From positions 19,085,001 to 19,149,000 of the forward strand of contig NC_083383.1 of the NCBI RefSeq assembly GCF_031755915.1: 64,000 nt of DNA. The letters run 5' to 3'. This stretch comes from Ziziphus jujuba. Its lineage: Eukaryota; Streptophyta; Magnoliopsida; Rosales; Rhamnaceae. Both the position numbers and the translations under genes were made by a program. Below are positions 9,641 to 19,588 of the stretch, piece after piece. The first letter of the stretch is position 1. Every line of letters begins with the position of its first letter. The notes below the pieces were generated by a model. That model saw only the letters and a list, made by a program, of their open reading frames with translations. It was not told the DNA's origin and ran no database searches.

Positions 9641-10230
9641 CTGAGGGATTAATCAAATTGATTTTGTGCAGAAGTTGTGATTCCAAATAGGTCTGCATAT
9701 AGAAGTAATTCCGAGGGGACAAAGGAGCTACAAAGGTAGGTAAGTGAGTTGCTTGACAAAGGTTACATTTGTGAGAATATGAGTCCATGTGCTGTCCTTG
9801 TTTTACTAGTACCTAAGAAAGATGGTCCATGGCATATGTGTGTAGATTGTGGGGCTATTAATAATATTACCATTAAATATAGACATCTCATTCCTAGGTT
9901 AGATGACATGTTAGACAAATTGCATGGTGCATGTATGTTTACAAAATTTGTAGTTATTTATTTTGATGATATTCTTGTATATAGTAGGCATCTAGATGAG
10001 TATGTAGAACATCTTAGGTAAGTTTTAAATATTATTAGGAAAGAAAGTTGTTTGCTAACATGATAAAGTGTGATTTTTGTAAAAATGAGTTGGTTTTCCT
10101 AGGATTTGTAGTAAGTACTGCAGGTATAAAAGATTATCAATCCAAGGTGCAAGTAATACAAGAGTGGCTGAAACCTACCTCCATTACCCAAGTGAGGAGC
10201 TTTCATGGTTTGGCTAGTTTCTACCAATGA
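9641..10230 (+). pseudogene. Reverse transcriptase of element C with internal deletion
   Basis: RT that would copy element RNA to DNA. Readable motifs: [18 protein letters not shown] (about 9740-9798), VPKKDG (about 9810-9827), [11 protein letters not shown], and [18 protein letters not shown] (about 9893-9948). The sequence then jumps straight to [13 protein letters not shown] (about 9949-9985). The roughly 70 residues that normally lie between FTK and FVV, including the SGYHQI and TAFxT motifs, are missing. The catalytic YFDD itself is present. A stop at about 10019 and a frame change follow before LVFLGFVV (about 10089-10112), the connection to RNase H. Confidence 0.85.
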
Positions 10231-10760
10231 TTTGTCAAAGATTTTAGCACCACCACAGCACCTTTGACGGAAGTTGTGAAGAAGAATGTTGGCTTTAAAT
10301 GGGGGGAAGCACAAGATAAATCTTTTAATTTGTTGAAAGAAAATTTGTCTAATGCACCTTTACTAGTTTTACCTAACTTTGACAACATTTTTGAAATTGA
10401 ATGTGATGCTTCGAGTGTAGGTATTGGAGCTGTTTTAATGCAAGAAGAAAAACCCATAGCCTATTTTAGTGAGAAATTAAATGGAGCTGCACTAAACTAC
10501 TCGACTTATGACAAAGAGATGTATGCTTTGGTGAGAGCTTTGGAAATTTGGTAGCACTATTTAATGTCAAAGGAGTTTGTGATTCATACGGATCATAAAT
10601 CTTTGAAGCACATTAAAGGCCAAGGGAAGCTTAACCAAAGGCATGCTAAGTGGATTGAGTTCATTGAAACATTTCCTTATGTCATCCACTACAAAAATGT
10701 AAGGAAAATGTGGTCGCTGATGCATTATCCTAAAGGTATGTACTCTTTTCTACCTTAGAT
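10231..10760 (+). pseudogene. RNase H domain of element C
   Basis: Gypsy-type RNase H, which removes RNA from the RNA-DNA hybrid. The frame 10264-10554 shows [11 protein letters not shown], the first acidic residue in ECDAS (about 10399-10413), the YDKEMYALV motif with the catalytic glutamate (about 10507-10533), and then a stop in place of a codon at 10552. The next frame (10564-10758) has HTDHKSLKH with the catalytic aspartate (about 10585-10611) and [12 protein letters not shown]. The three main carboxylates are in place, but the domain is split by the stop. Confidence 0.85.
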
Positions 10761-11760
10761 GCTAGATTGCTTGGATTTGAACAATTAAAAAAACTTTATG
10801 AGCATAATAGTGACTTTAGACAAATATTTAGGACCTGTTAAAAACATGGTTTGAATAAATTTTACATCTTTAAAGGGTATTTGTTTAGGGAAAACAAACT
10901 TTGTGTGCCTAATTGTAGCATTAAGGAATTATTAGTGAAAGAAGATCATGTTGGTGGTTTAATGGGTCATTTTGGTGTTTTAAAAACTTTATCCTTGCTT
11001 CAAGAACACTTTTATTGGCCTAACATGGGGAGAGATGTGGAGAAAATATGTGAAATATGCTTAAAGTGTCAAAAAGCCAAATCCAAGTTGAAGCCGCATG
11101 GTTTGTACCTCCCATTGCCTATTCCTTCTTTTCCTTGGTCAGATTTGTCTATGGATTTTATTCTTGGTTTACCTAGGTCAAGGATAGGTAAGGGTTAACT
11201 ATTTGTTGTTGTGGATAGATTTTCCAAGATGGCACATTTTATTGTATATAATAAAACTGATAATGCATCTAATGTTGCTAACTTATTCTTTAAGGAAATT
11301 GTTAGGTTGCATGGTATACCTAGAACAATTGTTTCGGATAGGGATGCCAAGTTTTTAAGTTATTTTTGAAAAAACTTTATGGCCTAAGTTAGGAACTAAA
11401 CTTTTGTTTTCAACTACTTGTCATCCACAAATTGATGGACAAACTGAAGTAGTAAATAGGACTTTGTTTACATTGTCACGGGCTTTAATTAGTACAAACT
11501 TAAGAACATAGGAAGAATGTTTGCCACATGTTAAATTTGCTTATATTAGATCCTTGCATTCAGCCACTAAATATACACCATTTGAGATTGTTTATCGTTG
11601 TAATCCTTTAACTGTGAGATTGTTTATGGTTTTAATCCTTTAACTCTATTAGATTTAACACCTTTACCTTTAAATGAACGTGCTAATCTAGATGGAAAAC
11701 AAAAAGCTAATTTTGTAAAGCAAATTCATGAGAAAATAAAGACAAATATTGGGAGGAGGA
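10761..11760 (+). pseudogene. Integrase of element C (zinc finger intact, catalytic core broken)
   Basis: The N-terminal zinc-binding domain is readable at 10851-11198: the HH pair is around [10 protein letters not shown] and the CC pair in [11 protein letters not shown] (about 11050-11085). The core begins with [11 protein letters not shown] (first catalytic Asp, about 11140-11172). A stop at about 11198 follows, then [11 protein letters not shown] and IVSDRDAKF (second Asp, about 11330-11355). A frameshift removes the expected glutamate region from the same frame. A local 33-bp duplication at about 11581-11646 disrupts the C-terminal part. Integrase would insert the cDNA, but this copy is inactive. 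Confidence 0.85.
11581..11646 (+). repeat. 33-bp tandem duplication inside integrase of C
   Basis: Two adjacent copies of a unit beginning GAGATTGTTTAT and ending AATCCTTTAACT, differing by a few bases. The unit occurs once in the normal coding order, so this is a local duplication in C. Confidence 0.75.
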
Positions 11761-12056
11761 CTGAGAAATATGCAAGGAGTGCTAATCAAGGCCGAAAACA
11801 AGTTGTCTTCAAACCTGGAGATTGGGTTTGGTTGCACTTAAGGAAGAAGAGGTTTCCCGAACAAAGGAAGACCAAGCTTATGCTGTGTGGAGATGGACCT
11901 TTTCACGTTTTATAGTGGATAAATGACAATACTTACAAACTTGATTTGTCGGGTGAGTATAATGTTAGTGCCACATTTAATGTTTCCTGACTTATCTCCT
12001 TTTACTATAGGAGATGACTTTGATTTGAGGGTAAATCTTTTTCAAAAGGAGGGGAA
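11761..12056 (+). pseudogene. Post-integrase tail of element C
   Basis: Contains EKYARSANQGRKQVVFKPGD then WVWLHLRKKRFPEQRK (about 11764-11868), the LSGEYNVSATFNV motif (about 11943-11985) and a FDLRVN stretch before the PPT. This is the intact order that allows the deletion junction in B, D, G and H to be recognised: there FLGFVV is joined directly to a VFDPG...WLHL segment equivalent to the one here. Stops at about 11914 and 11989 break it. I see no chromodomain. Confidence 0.78.
12043..12056 (+). other. Polypurine tract of element C
   Basis: CAAAAGGAGGGGAA immediately before the 3' LTR. It corresponds to the family PPT AAGAGGAGGGGAA with one change. Confidence 0.82.
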
Positions 12057-12129
12057 TTATGAGAATCTGCCCATGCCGCACAACCGACTACCCGTTGGGG
12101 TGTTGACCCGATACGGATAAAGACCAGGT

Positions 12130-12168
12130 CAATCACTAGGGCTCAAGCCGATTACTAGGGCTCAAGCT
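12130..12168 (+). repeat. Tandem duplication (about 19 bp x 2) in LTR C
   Basis: Two adjacent copies of ACTAGGGCTCAAGC with short flanks. The single-copy version in other LTRs encodes the TRAQAK part of the polyprotein tail that overlaps U3. Confidence 0.75.
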
Positions 12169-12185
12169 AAGAGGTTTAAGGAAAA

Positions 12186-12233
12186 CCTGGCTACCTATAT
12201 ACCTGGCTTCCTATATACCTGGCTGCCTTTATA
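12186..12233 (+). repeat. 16-bp x 3 tandem repeat in LTR C
   Basis: Three head-to-tail copies of a 16-base unit: CCTGGCTACCTATATA, CCTGGCTTCCTATATA, CCTGGCTGCCTTTATA. It is not present in the other LTRs of the window. Confidence 0.85.
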
Positions 12234-13237
12234 TAGGCAGTAATCCATTCTCAAAAAGGCTTGTCCATACCCGAAGATACAAGGCTTGTTATAAGCATTC
12301 AAGTGGTCAAAGCTGTTACGGACCCGGATAGCTGTTTTAGTACAAATATGGACTTCAGGAAACAAGAAATGGTTCCAACACTTCATGGATTCAATGAATA
12401 TCTCTAAGAGGTCATAGAATCAAGACAAGAAAGAAGTAAAGCATCCAAACAGGAGGTGTGCGCACGGAAGGGAATTTGGCCCTTTTTACTATATTTTGTT
12501 GCTGGCTTACTGTATTTTGCTAAGTTGGCATTTTCTCTTTGTTCCAAGCAAGGGCAACGTTTGGGACTCAATGATAATCCTATTTGGAATCCTACAAACC
12601 ATATGGGAGCTGATTTGGAGCTTAAATTGGTCAAAGATTGGTCAAAGATAGCTTAGTCACAAACATAGTTATTTAGTTTCCTAGTTTGTTTTTGACTTTT
12701 TGTTTTAGGAAAGTAGTCTTCTATTTAGTTTTTATTTATTTATTTGCTAGAAAAATCAACTTAGAAAATTTATTATTTTATTATTTTCATTGTAAATTAA
12801 TTAATTCCTAATTCAAAATAAAGGAATTAATTAATCAAAATTAGATTAGGAAATGAGAGAGAAATTTCGGCCAACTTAGGTTTCCTATTCTATGTGGATG
12901 ATTTTGTCCTAGTTTTTTAGGATTTATTGTTTTATGACTCTAACCTATTTAAGGGCTTAATTTTGAGGAAGGACACACCTTTAATAATATTATGAATTTA
13001 TTTTGTGAGATAGAATTCTCTTTATTCTCTTTGAACACCTAAAACACCATTAAAGAGTGTGTGTTTTAGTTTTGACTTATCAATAGGGCATCCATAACCT
13101 ATTGTGGCATCTTTATTATACCAAGGTTTCTAATCACAGGTTAGTTGGGGGTTAAGGTGACCATAAAAACTTTAACTTAATTGAGATCTGGGCTAATTAA
13201 TACGGGTTTAAGAGCATGTCGTCCTAAGTTCGTATCA

Positions 13238-14265
13238 CATTATAATGTTACACATATATATAACTTGTAAAAGTGGTGTGAAAGCACTCCATAACGAACC
13301 TAAGCACCAATAGTATCTAAGTGCTTCAAGGTGAAACAAGTACAAGTGTGATTGCAACTTCATCACTTGCTTTCTAAAATTTTGACAGGCGTTGTTACCT
13401 TATTGAGTCCTTAAAGTTTAAGTAGTCCTCATACATGATGCCATGTGTCTTGACATGTATTGGATGAGTGGTTGGCCGATCGATAAGCCTCCATGTCACC
13501 AAGCAGCTGTTCATGTAATCATCCATGTCACTGAGGTGCTTCTATGTCGTCAAGGTACTTGATTTTTCTTAAGCCCTAATTTAGGTAATATATTTTAATT
13601 GCATCATTTTCGTGTTGTTAAGCACCCAACTTAACTAGCCTAAATTGTACACAAAAAATGGCTAGAACAAACTATGAGTCAAAACACAAAGACAAGCTTG
13701 AATTGCAAACCTCTCAACTTAAGTAATTAGGTCTCGAGTTTGCTCACCATTATGGCTAACAATATCATGATTCTCTAACAGAACTGAGAGGTGAAGACTA
13801 TGTAATTTATAATTTGTTTGCTCAACCAGTCTTTGTACACAACTTTAATAAGGAATCTAAAGGACAAAATATGTTTGGCAAATCATGAGGGACTGAGAGA
13901 TGAAGTTGATAAATTTATGATTAAGTACAGTAAACTAATACTAGGTTGATATAATGTGCTTGTTAGTAATTAAATTTGATTAGGTAATGGTGGATTCTAT
14001 GTTGTGGTGTTCATCATTATTTGATTACAACTTCACTCTTGTAACCTATTTGCTACTTGCTTTCTAATTGCATTATTTTAAATTGTTTTCGTAATATTTG
14101 TTTTAATAATTGCCTAAAATAACCATTGCTTTCTAATTTAATCAACATAACAATAAAATTAAATCAATCCCTCATTCCCTTGGGTATGATACATGGCTAT
14201 TCAGATTAACTATTTTACTACTTGATTTTTATACTTCAAGTTGAAAAAACATCAAAATAAGTTTT
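13238..14265 (+). other. Flank of C and probable 5' LTR of element E
   Basis: No coding frame recognised. The right part (about 14160-14265) resembles the LTR end preceding a tRNA-Asp-type PBS in Athila-like elements (a CCCTTGGGTATGATAC block, then TACTACTTGA). I infer that part or all of this stretch is the 5' LTR of element E. Its left end cannot be fixed because no second LTR of E is in the window. Two related blocks rich in ACTTGCTTTCTAA occur near 13367 and 14052. Confidence 0.45.
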
Positions 14266-14280
14266 TGGTGCCATTTCGTA
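14266..14280 (+). other. Probable primer binding site of element E (tRNA-Asp-like)
   Basis: The sequence TGGTGCCATTTCG matches the start of the plant Athila/Tat PBS TGGCGCCGTTGCCGG with C-to-T and G-to-A type changes and further decay at its 3' end. Its place upstream of an Athila-like gag supports the call. Confidence 0.6.
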
Positions 14281-15619
14281 AAAATGGTTTTTCATTTATT
14301 TTGATTTTCTTTAGTGTTGATGAAGTGACTCTTTCTTAATCTTTTCATTGCAATTGATTAATTTGCGTGCTAGGGTTTTCATTTAAACTTAGATTGATCA
14401 CCTTGTTTTCTTATATGTTTATATTTGTGCTAATTTTCATTCTAATCTTTATTTTTTAATTTTCGTTTATTCTCTTGCTCTCTAGATTCTGTTTCGGTTT
14501 AGCAAGTATGCGTAACATACAAAATTTTTCCTTGTTTTTTTGACTTTTGCCACACCTAGAGTGTACCAATTGCTTTTATTTTCAATTTTTACATTTAGTC
14601 TAGGTCTTAGGAAATATAGTTTTCCAATTAGTTTGTTCTAATGTCAATTTTTTAGTTTGCATTTAATTTTGACAACTATTACATAATTGCCACGCTTCAT
14701 ACTAGTTCTTGTCATTGTTTGTGCTTTAGAAAATCAATCTTGCATTAGTCCTAACCAAGCCGCACCTTATCATTGTTATTTAGATTTTATTTTTTTCAAA
14801 TTTTAGTATTTGCAATAGTCTAGTTTGTTTGCACCTTAGCTGCATATTCTCTAAATAATTAGCTTATTTTTTAGTTTTCACATTTTACGCACTAAATATC
14901 ATCTTCACCACTTCATATAGTTTCTTTTATTGCAGTTGGTGTCTTAAAAATTCTTCTTTAGCATTTTGGTGAGTCTAGCCATATCATAGACATACAATTA
15001 GTTCAAGAATTGGTTTAATCACAACTTTTGGCATTATTCTTGTTTATATTTTATCCGGTACATATAGATTTAGATTTGACTTTTTTTATTATTTTTGTTT
15101 TTAATTTTGACTGATTTGTTGTTATAGCCACATCATAGGGAATAGATATTACATTACCATTGGTTAATCTTTTTTATTTCATTGTTTAGTATCTTAGCCG
15201 CATATTAGGATAGATAAGTTTTTTTTTTTTTTTTTTTTTGGTCTTTAAGCTATTTTGTATCTAGCTTATATTGTAGGTTATGGTTTTAGCTTAAATAATC
15301 TTCTTTCAAGTATGTTTTTGGTTTTATTTAGAATACTAGCCGCAGAATAACTTTAAACTTCACATTTTATTTACTTTGATTTTTATTTTGTGTTGTTTAC
15401 ATTCATTGCCGCACCATATTCAATAAAATAATAATAATAATAAATAAATAAATAAATCGGTCTCACTTAGTTTAGGTGATTTAATATTTAAATTTTAGTT
15501 TTTTTGTTTTCCTTTTACTATTACTTGTAGTCTTCAAAATCTTTAATTTTCTAATTATTATAATTTGCTTTTATTTCTCTACTTTCATATTTTGATTCTT
15601 TTTATTCACCTAAAAACAT
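14281..15619 (+). other. Leader of element E
   Basis: T-rich non-coding stretch between the PBS and the gag start. It has recurring AGCCGCA/GCCGCACC-type words (about 14758, 15193, 15338, 15408), a poly-T run at about 15222-15239 and an (AAT/AAAT) repeat at about 15425-15456. No frame is conserved. Confidence 0.55.
15425..15456 (+). repeat. AAT/AAAT microsatellite
   Basis: Uninterrupted AATAAT units passing into AAATAAAT units in the leader of element E. Confidence 0.85.
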
Positions 15620-15964
15620 CATGGCCACTCAAAGAACTCAAACAAAACTACCATAAGTTTATCAAGGAACATGCCTCACCTAAGGGGAGTATCTATATGT
15701 TTTGCATCAAGAGACTACCAATTGATACTGCCAACTTTATAATTAAATCAGTGACCATGCAAATGCTTACAAATATTCAATTTGGAGGTTATCCTTATGA
15801 AGATCCACATGAGCACCTTATTAATTTTCTTCACGTGTGATTTTATTTAGTGAAGTTAATGATAGTGAAGTTAAAGAAGTCGTGAAGTTAAGATTGTTCT
15901 CATACTCATTGAAAGACAAAGCTAAATCTTGGCTAAATTCATTACCATCTCAAACTATGGTTAC
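15620..15964 (+). pseudogene. gag of element E, 5' part
   Basis: Starts at the ATG at 15620. It reads in one frame with a stop and shifts elsewhere: the readable segment 15662-15838 includes IKSVTMQML, QFGGYPYEDPHEHLINFL. Further on are the remains of KLRLFSYSLKDKAKSWLNSLPSQTMVT (frame changes near 15838). This is the N-terminal core of an Athila-like capsid protein. The coding sequence is cut at 15964 exactly at the target site of element D and resumes after 21851. Confidence 0.75.
15960..15964 (+). repeat. Left target-site duplication of element D (GTTAC)
   Basis: The five bases left of D, matching ATTAC at 21847-21851 with one G/A change. Confidence 0.8.
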
Positions 15965-17067
15965 TGATACGAACCTAGGATGACCTGCACGTAAACCCAT
16001 ATTATATTAATCTGGATCTAATTATCTTCAAGTTCTAATGGTTACCTTAACTTCTAAGCAATCTGTGATTAGAAACCTTGGTATAATGAAGACGCCACAA
16101 TAGGTGATGAAAATCCTATTGATAAGTCAAAACTAAAGCACTCACTCTCTAATAATGTTTTAAGTGTTCAAAGAGAACAAAGAGAAATTCGCTCTCACAA
16201 TTAATTTTCTATGTGAATAATGTACTGAATATTATTGATAAAACAAGACCTTAAATAGGCTAAAAAGTTACAAAATAAAACCTTAATTAACTAGGTAAAA
16301 ATCGGCCACCAAAAGAAAAGGAAACCTAACTTGGCCGAAATTCACCTCTTTTCCTAATCTAATTTGAATTAATTAATTTTTTTATTTTAAATTAGGAATT
16401 AATTAATTTACAATGAAAATAATAAAATAATAAATTTCCTAAGTTGATTTGGTCAGCAAATAATTAAATAGAGACCAAATAAAAGACTAATTTCCTAAAA
16501 CAAAAAGTTAAAATCAAATTAGAAAACTAGTTGATTAGTTTGACTACTAAGGTATGTTTTACCAATCTCCAGCTTGTTTGAGCTCCAAATCAGCTTCCAT
16601 ATGCCATGTAGGATTCCAAATATGATTAATAATGATCCCCACATGTTACTGTTTGATTGGAATAAGTCAAACAAGAAGAAAAGTCAAAGTCAGCGGCTAA
16701 AAACAGCACATTTTCGACCAAATTGGGATGTTGTCCGTACAAGTTCTTTTTAGATGTTCCATGTCCTATTAATGATATTCATTGAGTTCATGAAGTGTTG
16801 GAGCCATTCCTTGCTGCCTGGAGTCTAAATTTGCACAAAATAACTACCCGGGTCCATATCGGCTTCCACCACTCGGATGCTTAGAACAGGCTTTGTATCT
16901 TTAAGTATGGACAAGCTCTTTTGAGAATTAACTACTCCCTGCACAAATGCTCCCAAGTTGTCCTTAAAATTCTTGGCTTGAGCCTAGTGATCAGCCCGGT
17001 CTTCATTCGTATGGGGTCAGCACCCTAGCGGGTTATCGATTTTGCGGGCTCAGGCAGATTCTCATTA
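15965..17067 (-). repeat. 3' LTR of element D
   Basis: About 1103 bp. The minus strand begins TAATGAGAATC (one change from TGATGAG) next to the PPT and ends GTATCA. It pairs with 20757-21846. A TATA-like element lies at 16247-16260. Confidence 0.9.
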
Positions 17068-17358
17068 TTCCCCTCTTCTTTAAAATGATTTGTCCTCAAA
17101 TCAAGATCATCACCTGCCGCAAAAGGAGATAAATCAGTAACATTAAATGTGGCCCAAAAATTGTACATCACCTGCAGCAAAAGAAGATAAATCAGTAACA
17201 TTAACTGTGGCTCGAACATTTTACTTACCTGTTAAATAAAGTTTGTAGGCATTCTCGTTAATCCACTCCAAAACTTGAAAAGGTCCATCCATACGCGACA
17301 TAAGCTATGATTTTCTTTGTTTTGGAAACCTCTCCTTTCATAGTGCAACCAAACCAAA
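17068..17358 (-). pseudogene. Post-integrase tail of D with 60-bp duplication, plus PPT
   Basis: The PPT (minus strand AAAGAAGAGGGGAA, 17068-17081) lies next to the LTR. Upstream on the minus strand are the DDLDLRTN and SPFAAGDD motifs. These two blocks occur twice because of a roughly 60-bp tandem duplication at about 17107-17226. The YKLYLTG and KVLEWINENAY motifs precede them near 17225-17280. The frame is broken near 17300-17358. This is the C-terminal tail of the polyprotein. Confidence 0.72.
17107..17226 (-). repeat. Tandem duplication (about 60 bp x 2) in D
   Basis: Two adjacent units, each containing GATAAATCAGTAACATTAA preceded by a CATCACCTGC block. A single copy is present in B, G and H, so it is private to D. 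Confidence 0.8.
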
Positions 17359-17853
17359 TCATGGGTCAAACACTATCACAACAAAATCTAGAAATACATA
17401 TTCATTATGGCAAAAATTACACTTTTTAAAGTTAACAACAAATCTCTTCCAAATTTTCAAATTTTCACTAAGTAAAGCTCTTAACAATGCAGAAAAAGTT
17501 CTATACAACAAAAACATCTTTGAATAAGCATCTTTATAACTCATAATCAGCATAGGTTTATTACTCACAAATTCCTTTTTAAGCTCACCTAAGCTAAGAT
17601 AAAAAATTTTCTTTTTCTTTTCTTTCCTCTCTTTTTCTTTTACACTCAAGGGTTCCATTTTTTTTCTCTCACTCTCGGCTTTTTCAAGTTTCTTCTCACT
17701 CTCAGCTTTATCATTGTTTTTCCCCTCACCATTGAGTTTAGGACACTTACCTAGTTGTTCTTGCATGGCCTTGTTCCCTTGAATAGTTGTTGAAGCCGCG
17801 GGTACCATACTAGCCTTTTCTTTAATTTTTTCGGCCTCCTTCCTTTGTTGCAT
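17359..17853 (-). pseudogene. Linker and deleted RT of element D
   Basis: An open frame of 164 codons. From the N-terminus: MQQRKEAEKIKEKASM linker, a Lys/Glu-rich stretch (residues 30-85) with SVKEKERKEKKKKIFYLSLGE (the FYLS motif before RT), MSYKDAYSK, then the degenerate post-YxDD segment, FKKCNFCHN and the DFVVIVFDP junction at its end. The RT palm with YxDD is absent, and the tail after integrase follows directly. The long open frame in an otherwise decayed element suggests that this deleted form is what was copied, not later decay. Confidence 0.8.
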
Positions 17854-18378
17854 TTGAAGTTGATCTCTAAATATTTCTTTTGGAGTTAATGGCTCTAGTT
17901 TAACCTTTTTCCCTTTAAATTTAAAAACATTACAATTCTCTCAACCATAATGAGTAACATCTTTGTCAAATTGCCATGGTCTACATAATAAAATATGTCC
18001 AACATGCATAGGCACAACATCACACAAAACAACATTCACATATTTATCTATGCTAAATTTTACCTTGGATTGTTTATTCACTTTCATCTCACCACTATCA
18101 TTAAGCCATTGTAATCTATATGGTTCGGGATGTTTAATAGTTGTTAAGTCTAATTTATCAACCCCAATGTTACTAATTATATTTGTACAACTTCCACTAT
18201 CAATTATCATACTACAAATCTTACCTTGGATTTCACAACGGGTGTAGAAGATGTTTTCCCATTGAACTTGATCCTCATCCTTGTATACAGCAAGTACTCT
18301 CCTAGAAACCAAGTTTAATTCGGCATTGGATGCATGTAGTATCTTGGCCTTGTTTGGTTTCACACTCACGTTCTTCAC
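17854..18378 (-). pseudogene. Protease of element D
   Basis: Minus-strand frame 18378-17941: lead-in with SNAELNLVSRRVLAVYKDEDQVQWENIF, the active-site motif DSGSCTN near 18195, IKHPEPYRLQWLNDSGEMKVNKQ, KVKFSIDKYVNVV and HILLCRPWQFDKDVTHYG (Gly to Cys change in the ILLG flap motif). It continues to the KLEPLTPKEIFRDQ motif near 17870-17915 with a stop near 17940. This is the Gag-Pol maturation protease, likely inactive. Confidence 0.82.
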
Positions 18379-19588
18379 TTTTTGATTCTAGCTCACCATT
18401 GCCCTTTAACATCGTGATTCTTCTATTCAGGCATTGGCTAGCAATGTGTCCTCATCCCTGGAACTTAAAAGAAACAATTTCTCTAGATCTTGAAGGTTTA
18501 GGATCAAATTTTACTTCATTCTTTGGTACTTGGACAGATTCAGCTTTCACATCTTTCCTTGGCCGATTGGAGCTCTCTTCACCTAGCTTCGATTTTTGTC
18601 TTGCTTCAAAGGTGGGATTGCATCTCCAAGCACTTGGATTTTACCTCCCACCATTTGAAACTCCTCCAAACCGTGAGCTTATACCCCTCCTCTTGAATTG
18701 ATGTTCAAGTTTAATAGCCAAATGCAACATCTCCTCCAATTCCACATATTGTTGCAATTCTAGTTGATTGGCTATCTCACAATTCAAACCACCTAAAAAC
18801 CTTGCCATGGTTGCTTCCCTATCTTCATTCATGCTTAACCTCATCATAAGCATCTCCATCTCCTTGTAGTAATCTTCCACAGATCTATTTCCTTGAGATA
18901 AAGATTGAAGCCTTTGATGCAGCAACCTATGATAGTGTGATGGTGCAAATCGCTTCCTCATGGCTCCTTTCATTTGTCACCATGTAGTGTTCAATTCATC
19001 ACCTACTCTCCTTCAGGTGTTTTGCTCATTAGTCCACCATTAGAGTGCATAATGGCTAAATTCCATTGCTACCAATTTAACTTTCTTGGCCTCCGAATAG
19101 TTGTGACAATAAAAAATTATCTTCATTCGCTCCTCTCATTCCAAATAAGCCTCCGGGTCACTTTTTCCCATGAAAGGTGAAATGTTTACCGTGATATTCC
19201 CAAGATCATCATCTTCATTTCTTAATGCTTTCCCATGGTTTTGCCTTCCTTGGAGTGAAAAATTTTCATCAAACTCCTCCTCCAAGTCATCTTCAAAGTT
19301 ACCTTCCCAAAATTCCTCTCTAGGTCGCCCTCGGCCTCCCCTACCTTGACCTTGGCCTCCATGAGCATCAAACCTTGTATTTGGCATTCCTTGAGATGTT
19401 TCTAATCTATCTATACTTTTATTTACATGGTCAAATTGAGTATTCATCCGCTGTAATTGCTCCAAGATAACCCTCATGTCCGTTTACTCGCCACTTCTTG
19501 TAGCTCAGGAATCGCCTTTAAATCCTACGGACTCCTCTTCATTAATTCTCAAAGGTGGATCTCCTATTCTGACCCTTGAATCTGCCAT
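18331..19588 (-). pseudogene. gag of element D
   Basis: Start codon at 19588 (family N-terminus with RIGDPPLRINEEE). A stop lies about 30 codons in. Segment 19477-19136 reads LEQLQRMNTQFDHV, a Gly/Arg-rich GQGRGGRGRPREEF stretch and DDDLGNITV, ending in SDPEAYLE. Segment 18973-18641 reads MKGAMRKRFAPSHYHRLL through EDYYKEMEMLMMRLSM and ATMARFLGGLN. The zinc-knuckle region lies near 18420-18480 but its ligands are partly lost, and the acidic tail is shortened. This is the capsid protein of the element. Confidence 0.82.

Larger units (their letters stand above)
8527..13237 (+). mobile_element. Element C: Ty3/gypsy element with RNase H and integrase, 5' end missing
   Basis: Plus-strand copy of the same family. 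It starts inside the gag zinc knuckle and continues through protease, RT (with an internal deletion), RNase H, integrase and tail, a PPT (12043-12056) and a 3' LTR (12057-13237). It is the only copy in the window that keeps RNase H and the integrase core. Missing are the 5' LTR, PBS, leader and the first half of gag. Frames are interrupted by at least a dozen stops or shifts, so it is not functional. Confidence 0.9.
12057..13237 (+). repeat. 3' LTR of element C
   Basis: About 1181 bp, in the opposite orientation to the other LTRs. It begins TTATGAGAATC (family TGATGAGAATC with one change) and ends CGTATCA at 13237. It is slightly longer than its relatives because of small tandem duplications at 12130-12233. 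A TATA-like CCTATTTAAGGG is near 12944-12955. Confidence 0.87.

Noticed and set aside
5547..13237. B plus C as a single composite transposon with terminal inverted LTRs
   Set aside because: The 5-bp flanks do not match and B starts within LTR A. Two copies fused by deletion is simpler. Kept only as a finding on the junction.
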